Below are positions 1 through 12,167 of a stretch of 64,000 bases of DNA, in pieces. Numbering within the stretch: the stretch's first letter is position 1; the number at the start of each line of letters is the position of its first letter. The translations under genes were made by a program, and so were the position numbers. Source of the stretch: Candidatus Gullanella endobia (GTDB lineage Bacteria; Pseudomonadota; Gammaproteobacteria; Enterobacterales; Enterobacteriaceae); the NCBI RefSeq assembly GCF_900048035.1, contig NZ_LN999832.1, positions 310,001 through 374,000 on the forward strand, written 5' to 3'. Under the pieces are notes generated by a model that was not told the DNA's origin, did no database searches, and saw only the letters and a list, made by a program, of their open reading frames with translations.

Positions 1-1661
1 GCGAAGCGCAGGTACGCCAGTCATCGAAACCTCAGTTTGGCGATTATCAAGTTAATGCTATTATGGCGATTTCTAAACAGCTCAATCTACCGCCCCGTAA
101 GTTGGCTGAAATTGTCGTTAGTTTATTAAAGTTAGATGATATCGCTCATAAAATCGAAATTGTAGATCCCGGTTTTATCAATATTTTTCTTAAGCCAAGT
201 TGGTTGGCAAACCAACTTGTTTTAGCCCTTTCTTCTCCGCGATTAGGTATTGAAAGTGTTACGCCACAAACCATTGTAGTAGATTACTCTGCACCAAATA
301 TAGCCAAAGAAATGCATGTAGGTCATGTACGTTCAACTATCATCGGCGATGCTTCGGTACGTACTCTTTTATTTTTTGGTCATAATGTTATTCGAGCTAA
401 TCATGTTGGTGATTGGGGAACACAATTTGGTATGTTGATTGCTTTTTTAGAAAAAATACAGGATAACAATGAAATAAAAATAGAGTTATCAAATTTAGAA
501 AATTTCTATCGCGATGCTAAAAAATATTATGATGAAGATCCAGAGTTTTCAGAGCGTGCTCGTGATTACGTAGTGAAATTACAGAATGGAGACGAATATT
601 GTCGGTATATGTGGAAAAAACTGGTAGATATAACTATGACACAGAATCAAAAAATTTACGACCGACTTAATGTGACATTAACAAGTGCGGACGTAATGGG
701 AGAAAGCTTGTATAATGAGATGCTACCAGGAATTGTGTCAGATTTAAAAGCAAAGGGGCTAGCGGTAGAGAGTGAAGGTGCAATTGTAGTGTTTCTTGAT
801 GAATTTAAAAAAAAAGAAGGTAAACCTATAGGTGTAATCATCCAGAAAAAAGATGGTGCTTTTCTATATACTACAACTGATATCGCCTGTGCTAAATATC
901 GTTATGAAACATTGAAAGCTGATCGAATTATTTACTATATCGATTCACGTCAACATCAGCATTTGATGCAAGCATGGGCTATCGTGCGAAAGGCTGCTTA
1001 TGTTCCTGTATCAGTTTCACTCGAACATCACATGTTTGGTATGATATTAGGTAAAGATGGTAAACCATTTAAAACACGTTCCGGCAACACAATAAAACTC
1101 AATGAACTTCTTAATGAAGCTTTAGAACGTGCACGTCGCCTTGTTTCCAATAAAAATCCTAAAATGGATACTAAAACACTGGAAAGATTATCACAGGTAA
1201 TAAGTATCGGAGCGATAAAATATGCTGTTTTGTCAAAAAACCGTATTACGGATTACATTTTTGATTGGGATAATATGTTGAGTTTTGAAGGAAACACTGC
1301 ACCCTATATGCAATATGCCTATACTCGCATCTCTTCAATACTGAAGCGCAGTAACCAAAATAGATACCAGTTTACCAATGATATTTTCCTGGAAAAAGAA
1401 CAAGAAATTCGACTAGCAGTTCGCTTGTTACAGTTGGAAGAAATCATTACGATTGTAGCACGAGACGGCACACCGCATGTACTCTGTGCTTATCTATATG
1501 ATTTAGCTGTTTTGTTTTCTACTTTTTATGAACATTGTTCTATTCTTAATGCTGAGAATGTAATATTGCGTCAAAGCCGTCTGAAATTGACACTACTTAC
1601 AGGACGTACTCTAAAATTCGGTTTAGATCTGCTTGGTATTGAAACTGTGGAAAAGATGTAG
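1..1661 (+). CDS. argS: Arginyl-tRNA synthetase (5'-partial)
   Basis: ArgRS charges tRNA-Arg in the cytoplasm. The reading frame is open from base 3, upstream of the first ATG at 63. The upstream codons ([19 protein letters not shown]) match E. coli ArgS from about residue 25, so the ATG at 63 is internal and about 24 N-terminal codons lie outside the window. The class I signature is seen as [13 protein letters not shown], followed by the Arg-specific [13 protein letters not shown] block, [12 protein letters not shown] and the anticodon-binding region with [14 protein letters not shown]. The C-terminus LGIETVEKM ends as in E. coli. No domain is missing in the visible part. It stands alone, with only about 150 bp to the convergent murJ. 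Identity is very secure. Confidence 0.97.
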   Translation, partial: EAQVRQSSKPQFGDYQVNAIMAISKQLNLPPRKLAEIVVSLLKLDDIAHKIEIVDPGFINIFLKPSWLANQLVLALSSPRLGIESVTPQTIVVDYSAPNIAKEMHVGHVRSTIIGDASVRTLLFFGHNVIRANHVGDWGTQFGMLIAFLEKIQDNNEIKIELSNLENFYRDAKKYYDEDPEFSERARDYVVKLQNGDEYCRYMWKKLVDITMTQNQKIYDRLNVTLTSADVMGESLYNEMLPGIVSDLKAKGLAVESEGAIVVFLDEFKKKEGKPIGVIIQKKDGAFLYTTTDIACAKYRYETLKADRIIYYIDSRQHQHLMQAWAIVRKAAYVPVSVSLEHHMFGMILGKDGKPFKTRSGNTIKLNELLNEALERARRLVSNKNPKMDTKTLERLSQVISIGAIKYAVLSKNRITDYIFDWDNMLSFEGNTAPYMQYAYTRISSILKRSNQNRYQFTNDIFLEKEQEIRLAVRLLQLEEIITIVARDGTPHVLCAYLYDLAVLFSTFYEHCSILNAENVILRQSRLKLTLLTGRTLKFGLDLLGIETVEKM

Positions 1662-1815
1662 CTACTAATATTTAGTATAAAAACGTTCATCTATTATCAG
1701 AATCTTAAAGATTTTATAATGTTTATATGATTTAAATATATTACAGTTTTTTAGCATACCTAAATACTAATATATTCCAAGGTGAATTATCTTAGATATA
1801 TTAGGAGTAATATGT

Positions 1816-3348
1816 CTACACGGAACGTGAGAAGTGATGTAATCTGAATCCTATCAACCAAAGCGTAGAAAAATAAACTATTCCACCTACTGTAACTACA
1901 GTCATAAGCCTCAGAAGCCGCCATGGCATACTACCCTTCGACCAATCAGGCATTATTAGCAGAAATCCGATAAGTGTTACTCCCATAATAATAACTGCTA
2001 ACAATAACCGAAAGAAAAAATAAAACCATCCGGGTTGTGGTACAAATAGTTTTTTTCGACGTAATTGCCAATATAAAAGCGAAGCGTTGAGACAAGCACC
2101 TAGTCCGATAGACAGAGATAAACCTACATGTTTTAGTGAACTAATAAATATCAAGTTCATTAATTGTGTTATAAGAAGTGTAATTATCGCTATATATACA
2201 GGTGTTTTGATATCCTGACGAGCATAAAATCCAGGAGCAAGTACTTTTACTAAAATTAAACCAACAAGACCAACTGAATAAGCTATTAGTGCCTGTTGTG
2301 TCATTAAAGCGTCAAAAGCTGAAAACTTACCGTATTGAAATAGTGCTACAGTTAATGGATGCGCTAAAATTCCTAGTGCTACAGAGCTAGGAAGTGCTAG
2401 AATAAGCGATAGGCGCAATCCCCAATCCAATAAACGGGAATATTCATCGTAATTACTACTGGTAAAGCTATTTGATAAAGAAGGTAACAAAATAGTCCCT
2501 ATTGCTACACCAAGTACTCCAGAAGGAAATTCCATTAATCGGTCGGCATAATACATCCATGAAACTGAGCCAGAGATAAGAAAAGAGGCAAAAATAGTAT
2601 TCATGATAATAGAAATTTGAGTAACAGAAACGCCAATAATAGCCGTTCCTATTTGTCGTAATACACGCGAAATACCTGTATCGTGAAGCTGTATTTTTGG
2701 TAATATTAACATACCGATTTTTTTTAAATGTGGTAGCTGATAACTAAGTTGCAGAATACCACCGACTACTACACCCCAAGCTAATGCCATAATAGGTGGA
2801 TGAAACAATGGTGTAGCTATTAGCGTAAAACCTATCATACTAATATTGAGCAAAGTTGGTGAAAATGCTGTTACCGAGAATCGGTTCCATGTATTAAGGA
2901 TTGCACCTAGTAACGAAGTAAGAGAAATAAACAAAATGTAAGAAAATGTGATGCGTAATAGTGATGTGCTCAGTAAAAATCTCTCCGGTGTATTAGTAAA
3001 TCCTGGTGCTATTATCATAACAATCCAGGATGCAGATACTGTACCGATTACAGTAACTAATATTAATACCAATGTAAGCAAACCTTCAATATAAGCAATA
3101 AATAAACGTGTTTCTAAATATCCTTTCTGACTCTTATATTCTGCAAGAATAGGAACAAATGCTTGTGAAAAAGCCCCTTCAGCAAAGATACGTCGCAATA
3201 AATTAGGAATTTTAAAAGCAATGAAAAAAGCATCGCTTGTCATACCGGTACCAAATACCAGCGCGACGATGATATCGCGAGCAAATCCAAAAATACGAGA
3301 AAAAAATGTCATTAAGCTAACAGTTACTAGTGATTTCAATAAATTCAT
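1816..3348 (-). CDS. murJ: Lipid II flippase MurJ
   Basis: MurJ is an inner-membrane MOP-family transporter that flips lipid II to the periplasm for peptidoglycan synthesis. The 510 residues match the family length (511 in E. coli) and are almost wholly hydrophobic, as expected for 14 membrane helices. The functionally important charged residues all align: R18, R24, D25, D39, K46, R52 and E57 in the first helices, and the D-R pair of [15 protein letters not shown]. The start ATG matches the E. coli N-terminus (MNLLKSL). It is convergent with argS. Together with the tRNA-Ser gene it looks like an inverted copy of the E. coli serX-murJ neighbourhood. Retention implies the bacterium still makes lipid II. 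Confidence 0.97.
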   Translation of the reverse strand: MNLLKSLVTVSLMTFFSRIFGFARDIIVALVFGTGMTSDAFFIAFKIPNLLRRIFAEGAFSQAFVPILAEYKSQKGYLETRLFIAYIEGLLTLVLILVTVIGTVSASWIVMIIAPGFTNTPERFLLSTSLLRITFSYILFISLTSLLGAILNTWNRFSVTAFSPTLLNISMIGFTLIATPLFHPPIMALAWGVVVGGILQLSYQLPHLKKIGMLILPKIQLHDTGISRVLRQIGTAIIGVSVTQISIIMNTIFASFLISGSVSWMYYADRLMEFPSGVLGVAIGTILLPSLSNSFTSSNYDEYSRLLDWGLRLSLILALPSSVALGILAHPLTVALFQYGKFSAFDALMTQQALIAYSVGLVGLILVKVLAPGFYARQDIKTPVYIAIITLLITQLMNLIFISSLKHVGLSLSIGLGACLNASLLYWQLRRKKLFVPQPGWFYFFFRLLLAVIIMGVTLIGFLLIMPDWSKGSMPWRLLRLMTVVTVGGIVYFSTLWLIGFRLHHFSRSV

Positions 3349-4414
3349 TATATTAATTTTTTCTGTTCCATTTTAAAGCTTACCATCTATGTATAAATAG
3401 TAAGCAATCCGTAAATAATAACCCTTTGTAAGAGTCCTTAATCTACCTTACCAAAAATTTTTATTGTTTATTATAATATATAGATCCTAATATCTATATA
3501 TGAAGATCATAGTATTTTGTTCTATCAATTGCTTTTTAGCACAAACATACCAATAGTATTAGTGATATCTATATACTTATTTTTATTATTTTTAATATCA
3601 CGCTATACTAAAGAACAAATTTGATTATTAATTACTATGTACTACTTTTATTACTCTTAATTAAATTTGTTTCTATTATAAATAGAACTATTGTTTTATT
3701 TACTGTATAGTAACTAGTAATCTATGGTTTTTAACTGTTTATTATCTCTTTATATATATTAATTATTATTTATCTAATCATCGATTGTAATGTATTAAAA
3801 ATATCATAAAATATACCTATAGTTTATATAGGGAAAGATAATTTATTATCTGATTCTATCTAATAGTGTATAATTATTACAATAAACTAGATTTTTATCT
3901 TGTTATAATTAGTGTTTGTTTTTTTAATATTTTTAAATTTTAATTATCTATATTATTTATTAAAATAATGATTAAATTTAATTTAATTTATTAAAATATA
4001 ATAATACTTTTATAAAATTTTTAATAAATTGCATGAACCATTATATGGTATATATATTATTTATTAATATAATGTTCTATTATATTTTATATAGGTTTAA
4101 TAACTAAATAATTTATTGATAATCAAGTTAAAATATGCTATTTATTAGTATAAATCTCTATTGCTTTAATTAATTTTTATTCCTAATTCTATCTTTGCTA
4201 ATTTTTAAATAAAATTAATTTAATTCTAGTTTATAACGATAACATCAAATATAAAATATCTTGATGAGTTTAATTTAATTTCAACTATATGATTTTTAAA
4301 AATCATTTTTTATCTTTATGTACTGATTTTTATATCAAATTATTCTTGACTGAAAAAGAGAAAATTAAGATAATAAATATCTGCTCATTTAAAATTAATG
4401 AGAGTAATGAAACT
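3349..4414. other. Eroded intergenic DNA, no gene seen
   Basis: About 1.07 kb of very AT-rich sequence between the murJ start and tRNA-Ser. Stops are dense in all frames and I recognise no gene. E. coli has mviM and neighbours upstream of murJ, but I could not align any remnant of them. Confidence 0.6.
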
Positions 4415-4501
4415 GGTGAGGTGTCCGAGTGGCTGAAGGAGCACGCTTGGAAAGTGTGTATATGCGAAAGCATATCGAGGGTTCGAATCCCTTCCTCACC
4501 G
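4415..4501 (+). tRNA. tRNA-Ser(GGA)
   Basis: Class II tRNA. The acceptor GGTGAGG pairs with CCTCACC and the discriminator is G4501. The anticodon GGA lies at 4449-4451 in loop TTGGAAA. The long variable arm TATATGC-GAAA-GCATAT is intact and the T loop is GTTCGAATC. It is nearly identical to E. coli serX/serW. No CCA is encoded; TTATAA follows directly. A 72-codon open frame across this locus is only a shadow. Confidence 0.97.
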
Positions 4502-7315
4502 TTATAATTTAATAAAAATTTTATTAATATCTAGGGTTTTTCATATCATAGTCGCACTATTAGTTAGTGTTCCATTGAATCCTTTTTAAAAAAGTATTGA
4601 TATTTTGCTACGTGGTAAATCATATTTCTATGTATTACTACTAATAAACTTGAAATCTTTTATAAACTATAATTAGAAAATATTTGTTTTTTATTAATCA
4701 TTAATTTTTGTATTTTTTCTCAATATTGGTAAATAATAACAACTATATTTGAAATTATATTACTTATATATAGGAAAACATAAGTAATTTTAAGCTTTAA
4801 TAATTATTAAATATAAAATATTTATGTATATTTATATAATATATTTTTGTTATTTGTTTTTTATACTTCTATAGTTATATAGTATATTTTTTAATTTATA
4901 TATGTAATAAAGAACATAATTAAATTATATTTAAATTACAAATAATAATTTAGATAAATTAAACAATTTTGACAATTAGAACCCAATTCTTTATGTAATT
5001 GTATTACATTAAAGTACTATATAATAGTATAAATTTACTATTTAATTGTAACTATCTCGTGCTGTAGATAATTAAGTTGATGTATTTTTATTTGTTCTGC
5101 AATGTGCAGATAGAATCTAATCTACTTTTAGGCTTAAAAGATATAAATTTGATAAATATTAGTTAATACTAAAAAATTATATTTTATAGACATAAAGATA
5201 ACTTATTCATATAATGTTTACATATTAGAAATACTACAATAATTAATTGTAAGATTGAACAAAATCTATGCAAATTTATGGTATTTAAAATACCAATAAT
5301 ATCTTTAAGTATAAAATATTTACTAGTGTTATTTTATAATAAAGCGAATAGATGTTTAAGTTTCCTTTATTTAATACCAATATTTAATACCAATTAAGCT
5401 AACTTTTTAATATGTTTCATTTATATTATATTTAAAAATAATTAAATTCTTTATTATTTATGAATAAATAAGAACTATTTATTATTACAATAAAATTAAA
5501 CAATTTATGATAAATAATAAGTTTTACTAACACTATATACAATATTTCTCTAATATCTTATCAGTAAATTTTAATATAAAATATTATTTTATTAATGAAC
5601 AAAAATAAAAATTAGTAAAAATTAGATAATTTACATATCATTTATTTTTTTAATCTGATGTTTATTAATTCATTAAAAAATAATTGAAAAATTCAATATA
5701 ACATCACTTTAAATTATTTTTAATACTCATAATAAAGATAAATTTTTACGAAAAATATTTAAGAAAATTAACTCAACTAAACTAAAATTAATAGTTTTTC
5801 TATTATGAATAGATATCAACAATATCCTAATTATCATTTTCATGATAAATAAAATTCTAAAATAGAAGTATAATAGATCGCTGTTTTGTAAAAATAGCGC
5901 GGAATATAATTTCCACATATTAACTAATAATAAATATTAATTCTTACACTGAATATTAGCTGATAATAATATAAGTATTAATAAAAAATAATATTGTAAA
6001 TAGCTTGATTATTAATTAGAAAAATAAGAAATAAAACTATCTATATAATATATTCACAATTTATGATAGATATTTATTAATTATTAAATTGCATAAAAAT
6101 GAAAAATTATTTAGTCATAAAAGCTTTCTTAAGCTACCTTATAAAGTCTATATAACAATTTTTTAATGCATTTAAATAAGAAAATAAAGGGAATGTTTAA
6201 GTATTGCTGTTTAATATTTAAAACTATATTAGTTATTATATTGATAATATATAATAGATCAAAATAAAATGGAATAGAATAAATTTTAGCTTAAAAATAT
6301 TTAAATCTTAATAAGATATAATCTACATATTAGATTAGCTACGTATAATTTATAAATTAAGATTTAATCAATAACTAATAAATACTATTTAGGATAAATT
6401 GATAATTATTTTAATTATAATATTTATTATAATTTTTTAAAAAATAATATCTCTTTAACCTATGCTATTATAGGGATTCTTATAAATTATAGATATAGCC
6501 TTCGTAAGCTGAAATTACTATAGATCATAATAAAGTAAGAGATAAAAGATATTAGAAAAAAATAAAGAAATAGATTTGAAATAAATTTTTATCTAATTGT
6601 AATAAACTCAGATTATAAAATCAAAACGACAATTTATTCATCAATGCTATTAATCTAATAGAAACGAAGTACTACTATTATAGTAATAATTATTGTTAAT
6701 AGAACTTAATAAATTCTATAGCTTTTATATCATAAAACCATTAGTATCAATGCAACCATTTTATGGTATATATCTTTTGTTCTAGGAATTAAATCAAATT
6801 AAATCATAGCATAAGAAAAATAGGAATAAAATTTATATTTAATATAAAATAATCTAATAAACAATAGTATGTATATTTTAAGAATCGAGTAGAATCTTTA
6901 TAGAAACTTTGCTAGTTTTTTTATAATTATATATCATTAAAATCTATAATATTAAATAATTTTCAAAATCAAAGATAAATATTTCGACTGCTATTGATTT
7001 TAGTTCTTTTAATTGATATAGTTGTATTAGTAATGAGATAAAAAAATTTAATCAGTAATTAATAAAAACAGCATTCATATATTATATAAATGATTAGTAA
7101 TATCTCTATTATATTTACCTTATAAATATAAATAATAAGATCATAAATTCAACTAAATGTAAAATCTTTCAGTTTTAATTTAAAATTATATTAAATGATA
7201 TCTTATAATAAGTCAAAATTTTAATTATCATTCATGCTAAACAGTTTGCTCTTTATTGAAAAGAGAAACTTGAATAAAAATAAAATAGTATATAATATTT
7301 GTTTGTTTTTATTTT

Positions 7316-7344
7316 ATACCGAAATACTATTAGTATTTCGGTAT
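7316..7344. repeat. Perfect 13-bp hairpin
   Basis: Arms ATACCGAAATACT and AGTATTTCGGTAT are exact reverse complements around an ATT loop. It lies in the desert with no gene nearby on either strand and no clean T-tract, so terminator function is doubtful. Confidence 0.75.
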
Positions 7345-7722
7345 TTGTATAAATAAAAGAACAAAAATATAATCTATTAGAAATAATATATTTTATTTTC
7401 TTAGGTAAATTATATAATATTTCTCATTAAATATTAATAAATTGAAATTAGTTAATAACAGATCTTTATAATTTAAATTATACTTAATTTATAGTAAATT
7501 AAAAACTCAATAAGAAAACAAATTTCTTTATATTTTATTAAGATCTTTAATAATCTTTATTATCTATAATCTTATTATTATGTTTATATCAACTATTAAC
7601 ATTAGTTTATTTATAAATAAAAGAAATAATTATATAATTAATGCTATATTGAATTTATTCCATTATCTTTTCTGCTTATTTATTTTATTATACAGTTGCT
7701 TGAACGATGCAGACTATTACTG

Positions 7723-7788
7723 AAAAAATATTTCTATAAAAATCCGATAATTTTGCTTAGTTATCAGATTTTTATAGAAATATTTTTT
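7723..7788. terminator. Very long hairpin (28-bp arms, 1 mismatch)
   Basis: Arm 7723-7750 and arm 7761-7788 are reverse complements over 28 bp with a single C/A mismatch, around a 10-nt loop. The arms begin with A6 and end with T6, so the structure resembles a bidirectional intrinsic terminator. It is far longer than usual and the closest gene (gutQ, minus strand) ends about 460 bp away. The structure is directly visible; terminator function is inference. Confidence 0.55.
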
Positions 7789-7830
7789 AAACTAATAACT
7801 AATATAAACAATGTAGAAGATTATTCTAAA

Positions 7831-7849
7831 ATAGCGTGCTGCACGCTAT
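7831..7849. repeat. GC-rich hairpin in AT-rich desert
   Basis: ATAGCGTG and CACGCTAT arms around CTG; the GC-rich stem stands out from its surroundings. No linked gene. Confidence 0.5.
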
Positions 7850-7960
7850 AAATTATATTATAGTACTCAAAACTCTAGTTATTTATAATGGGATGCAATT
7901 CTGATTACTAGTTTATATACTAATATAAAATTTGTTATCGATTCCAACTAGAGTCTTTAA

Positions 7961-7990
7961 TATCTTTCTAGTAGAAATACTAGAAAGATA
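7961..7990. repeat. Perfect 13-bp hairpin with GAAA loop
   Basis: TATCTTTCTAGTA and TACTAGAAAGATA are exact reverse complements closed by a GAAA (GNRA-type) tetraloop. No T-tract follows on either strand. It is about 260 bp downstream of the gutQ stop. Confidence 0.7.
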
Positions 7991-8246
7991 GTAGAACATC
8001 ACAGATGTATTATATATTATTATATTATAATTATTTATTACTAGTATAAGAAAAATTGAGATCTAGTCTGTATATTTCAGACTAGAACAGTAATAAATAT
8101 TTAATTTAAAAAAATAACATTCAAAAGCAGACTACTAATATTTCATTATTAGTATAGAGAATAAGGTTAATATGCATGGACTAAACTATTATTTAACTTA
8201 TTCAGATTAATGTCGAAGTATCATTCTATATGGTTTTCGTAAATAT

Positions 8247-9215
8247 TCATTCAAGACCTGCTTGATGCAAATCATGCATATTAATAGCTCCAATCAAATT
8301 ACCTTTAAGATTAATTACCGGTGCAGAGGTAATTTTCTGCTGATGCATTGCTTCTAGCGCAGCGCTAGCGCGCCAATCTGGCAGAAAACGATAGCCAGGA
8401 ATAGTCATCGCTTCAATAATTGGTGCAGTTAATTCTAGTCCTTTTACCAACCATCGGCGGAGATCACCATCGGTAAATACACCAATTACGCAGTCTGTAG
8501 GACTACAAACTGCTGTAAGCCCAAGTCCAGTTCGGCTAAGCTCGAACATTGCATCCATTACTGTCCCATTAATTGTAATACGAGGAATCTGATTACCACG
8601 GCGCATCACATGATATACACGATTAAGTAATTTAATACCAAGATTACCGGCAGGATGAGAACGAGCGAATTGCTCGGGTCCAAAGCCACGCTGTCGCATT
8701 AATGTCATCGTCAACGCATCGCCCATCATCAGTGTATTCACTGCACTAGATGTTGGTACTAACCCCATTGGGCAGGCTTCACGTTCAACACAAATATTAA
8801 GAACACAAGAGGCAGCTTTAGCTAGCGGTGAAGACAAATTACCAGTTAGTGCAATTACTGGGATTTGACTCTCTCCAAGTAATGGTAAAAGTATATCTAG
8901 TTCACGTGCATGACCAGAATAGGAGATAAATACTACCACATCATGAGTATCAATCATACCTAAATCCCCATGCAACGCTTCTGTCGGATGAACAAAAAAC
9001 GCTGGTGTACCAGTACTAGCTAGCGATGCAGCAATTTTTTTACCGATATGACCTGATTTTCCAATACCGGCGACAATCACTTTCCCTTTGCAAGCTAATA
9101 TTAAATAACATGCAGTAGCAATACTGCCATCTAGACGATCTCGCATCCGATGCGCTTCACTAATTTCAATATCTAATGTTTCACGTGCAAAGGATAGTAA
9201 CTCTTCATTATTCAT
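8247..9215 (-). CDS. gutQ: Arabinose-5-phosphate isomerase, GutQ type
   Basis: Converts ribulose 5-phosphate to arabinose 5-phosphate, the first committed step to Kdo for LPS inner core. 322 residues. An N-terminal SIS sugar-isomerase domain (about 30-180) contains GIGKSGHIGKKIA, STGTPAFFVHP, LHGDLGM and EREACPMGLVPTSS. Two C-terminal CBS repeats (about 205-320) contain GVFTDGDLRRWL. In E. coli this activity is shared by KdsD and GutQ. The details here (YSGHARELD, VMDAMFELSRTGLGL, HVMRRG, GAINMHDLHQAGLE) follow GutQ, not KdsD. It therefore looks like the glucitol-operon paralogue kept as the housekeeping enzyme. No gut/srl genes surround it. The ATG has a weak upstream AATAAAG. A 40-nt palindrome sits 42 bp upstream of the start. 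Confidence 0.85.
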   Translation of the reverse strand: MNNEELLSFARETLDIEISEAHRMRDRLDGSIATACYLILACKGKVIVAGIGKSGHIGKKIAASLASTGTPAFFVHPTEALHGDLGMIDTHDVVVFISYSGHARELDILLPLLGESQIPVIALTGNLSSPLAKAASCVLNICVEREACPMGLVPTSSAVNTLMMGDALTMTLMRQRGFGPEQFARSHPAGNLGIKLLNRVYHVMRRGNQIPRITINGTVMDAMFELSRTGLGLTAVCSPTDCVIGVFTDGDLRRWLVKGLELTAPIIEAMTIPGYRFLPDWRASAALEAMHQQKITSAPVINLKGNLIGAINMHDLHQAGLE

Positions 9216-9256
9216 CTTTATTACTCATTTTTATAATCCATTACATTGACATTAAT

Positions 9257-9296
9257 ATTTCTATTAAGACTCTCTATAGAGAGTCTTAATAGAAAT
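9257..9296. repeat. Perfect 40-nt palindrome upstream of gutQ
   Basis: The 20-nt left half, beginning ATTTCTATTAAGACTC, is the exact reverse complement of the right half, with no spacer (centre TATA). On the plus strand TTTTG follows. It could be a terminator, a cruciform-forming site or an operator-like element in front of gutQ; the sequence does not decide. Confidence 0.8.
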
Positions 9297-10204
9297 TTTG
9301 CTATCTTATTTCAAAATGTAAACCATATGAAATGTAAAAACATTAATATCTTATGTCAAAATTTTTAAAATCTAATAGTATAAACATACTATTACTTTAA
9401 ATAGAGTAATTCTATGAAAATTTTAAATAGATAATAGCAGAAATGATATTAAAAATACTTAATATGATTTTTAATTTGATTGCTAATGATAAGGTTGTTT
9501 AATATGCCTGTTTTTAAATTAACTTATTACGCATTTCATTTCGACTTTAAAATGCTAACATAATTAAATTACCTAAAAATAAAATATAAAATTATAGTTA
9601 GTAACTAATACAATATATCCAAATCAGTTAAAATTATGATAATGTCTAATTTAAATATTACATATCTTAAAAATCCGTTAGCAATCTGGTTTAGTAAAAT
9701 AAATATAATTAAAAGATTAAATTAATTTTCTTTTTCCTTATCAAGATTTTTATATATGTTTAGAGGTAAAATATTAAAGTCGATACTTACTACTGCAGTA
9801 TAGTAAACTTATTATCGATCATTATCATAATGCTAATATTATTAGGTTATTAGTTAAATCTCTTATAAATTATCTTACCATTTAATTATATCATAATGAT
9901 ATACTACTTAATAGTATAATACTTCATATTAAAGAGCAAATTAAATTACTTCAATATTAATTGAGATAAAAATTTAAATAACGTTAAATAGATAATTAAA
10001 TTTTTTTAATTAATAATTATTAATTAATACTTATTAATATAATATAAACCACTATTAGCTTAATACAGATTGAAGTATTAATAGATAATTTCGTTATAAA
10101 TTTATATATTTATGATATTATAAATATCAATCATAATTTCAGTATATATATTTATAATATTAACAATAAGTTTTATAAAAAAATACTAAAAGCTAAAATA
10201 TCAA
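9297..10204. other. Eroded intergenic DNA
   Basis: AT-rich with no open frame of note. In E. coli dacD lies next to sbcB on this side, but I could not recognise any dacD sequence. Confidence 0.5.
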
Positions 10205-11375
10205 TTTTATTTTAAAATTCTTGATTATAAGACAATATGATATATCGATTTAAGCAAGAAACAAATTTATATAACTAACTCAATGCGAAGATATATATCA
10301 AATTATTTATATAATAGATATTACAAAAATGACCAACTAAAATTTCTAGAATTCTATTAGAAATAAAACATAATAGCGAAGTTCACAAGAACATATACTG
10401 ATAGTTATATTTAATATCTTAAGCAAACCTAAAATTTTTTGTCGTTTTAAAATATAGTGTTATATGGTTTATGAATAATAATAGAATTTTTAGTTTTCGA
10501 TTTAAACATTTCGTTAAGGTTAATAGGATTTAATATACCAATATGCATAATATTATGTCTGATGTTTATGCTATTCTGACAATAGCTAAATTAATACGTC
10601 AAATACAGTTGAAGTTATTAAGTTATTTATATCGTTACTGTGGTAAACAACAAATGAAAAAATTTCTTATTGACACTGCTAAAATGAAATTACTAGTGTA
10701 TATTTTAGTTATGCTTATTTCTGTCTAGAGTAATATTATCTGGATTACACGGCTTACCTACATCCGATAATTCTAAATATGCTCATTATGTGTGAGCTTA
10801 GTAGAAATATAAAGGTTATAACGGATTTAGATAGCAATATTCTACGTAGCATGTCTGTATCGGCGCAATAATCAGGGGGTATAATGTACTTCCTGAAAAA
10901 TTAGTTCACTTAAAATATCCTTTTATATTAGTACTTGCTAATATGATAAAACAAATAGATGCTAAATGAATTGGAATTCAGCATTAGTATTGTCTGAATA
11001 ATATATTTTTATCTACGTACACGATCGGAACTACATGAGAAAACGGCAATATTATTTGTTGAATAATAAAATTATATCTTTTTTTCAATAAAAATCACGC
11101 CGTAATAGAAATTATTCTAGCTACCGTACTAGAAAATCTGCTAGACTTAAATATCGATATTTATTGATCCGAACTTAAAGACATTGTTATTCTTTATCGC
11201 ATATGTAATTTCTGACATAAACTTAACTACAATGAATAATTATACTAACTTGAACATTGTAAAATTTGTTTCATTAGGTTGCGACTAGATATTTATTTAC
11301 AGAAATTAGAGAGGCTATTTCTAATATATAAAAACAAATATAAATGTGGTTATTTCGTACGCTATCAAAGTGTTT
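10205..11375 (+). pseudogene. sbcB: Decayed exonuclease I (sbcB)
   Basis: Ordered matches to E. coli SbcB can be read through frameshifts and stops. They are: LDYKTI near 10222 (HDYETF); SFRFKHFVKVNRI then TNMHNIMSDVYAI at 10490-10580 (SFRLEHLTKANGI...DAMADVYATI); AKMKLLVY (PQMKPLVH); PEKLVHLKYPFILVLANM near 10890 (VKLVHINKCPVLAQANT); IGIQH-YCLNN (GINRQHCLDN); LHEKTAILFVE (VREKVVAIFAE). Near 11300, YLQKLERLFLIYKNK follows the spacing of YADELQMLVQQYADDK. A 61-codon open frame at 10543-10728 is a surviving piece, not a separate gene. The N-terminal DEDD exonuclease domain carries a large deletion. The position (sbcB before gnd) agrees with E. coli order. Ends are approximate. The gene cannot give functional ExoI. 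Confidence 0.87.
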
Positions 11376-11587
11376 AAACATATTTTTAGTAAATATGTTT
11401 ATTATTGATAATTTTATTATAAAATTAATATAAAATTTACAAATATTTATTAATATAAAATTGTTTCAATATTGTGAATTAAAAAATAAACAGACTAAAT
11501 ACTATTATTGTTATAGTTTTAAACTAGTATATCGATATTATTTCTATAATAAGTAAATAAATATAAATGATATTGGATAAGAAATAT

Positions 11588-11622
11588 TATCAGATCAATA
11601 ATATAAAATTATTGATCTGATA
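11588..11622. repeat. Perfect 15-bp hairpin
   Basis: TATCAGATCAATAAT and ATTATTGATCTGATA are exact reverse complements around a 5-nt ATAAA loop. It lies about 200 bp after the end of the sbcB remnant. Confidence 0.7.
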
Positions 11623-12167
11623 GTGTCTAATACTTTTTATATTACTATAGTTAACAAGGTTTTTAACCTAGTTTGCAGTTTATTAAAAAATACAATACTA
11701 ATTCAATTAGTATTTTGATAAGACTACTATTATTAATACTTTATTAAATATATAAACCTTTGTTATTATCGATATCTAAACTAATCTAATATTTATTAAT
11801 TTTTGCTATCTATCAAAAACTTAACATAACTCTAGATTAATAGCAATTCTATTTAACTTTAATAAAAATTAAAATATAATAAATAATTTTAAAATTAAAT
11901 ATAAGTGTTAGTTAATAGCAGCTTAATTATTTCTTTTTATTTCTCTGAATAAGTTACTATCACTGATTACTACGATACTTAAAATTTAATGATCAAAATA
12001 TGTAATATGGATTATCTAATAAAAATATTACTAATTTTTTAATAATTAAGATATGATTGGTATAAGTTCTTATTCTAAGCTAGGAATATCAAATCTATAA
12101 AATAGATAGATAACGATTTAATAACTAATAATATCTATCTATCAGAGCTTTGTTCCGATAATTTAAT

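Larger units (their letters stand above)
4502..8246. other. 3.7 kb gene desert with strong hairpins
   Basis: Extremely AT-rich, with no credible coding frame; the only open frame over 60 codons (5727-5918, minus) has AT-driven composition and no recognisable domain. Between 7.3 and 8.0 kb there are several strong inverted repeats, listed separately. I can assign no ancestral gene to any part. Confidence 0.6.

Noticed and set aside
4289-4507. 72-codon open frame on the plus strand
   Set aside because: It runs through the tRNA-Ser gene; its C-terminal half is translated tRNA.
5727-5918. 63-codon minus-strand frame in the desert
   Set aside because: Composition is Phe/Ile/Leu/Asn as expected from AT-rich noise; no SD, no family, no neighbours.
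10543-10728. 61-codon plus-strand frame as a small gene
   Set aside because: It matches an internal part of SbcB and is a fragment of the sbcB pseudogene.
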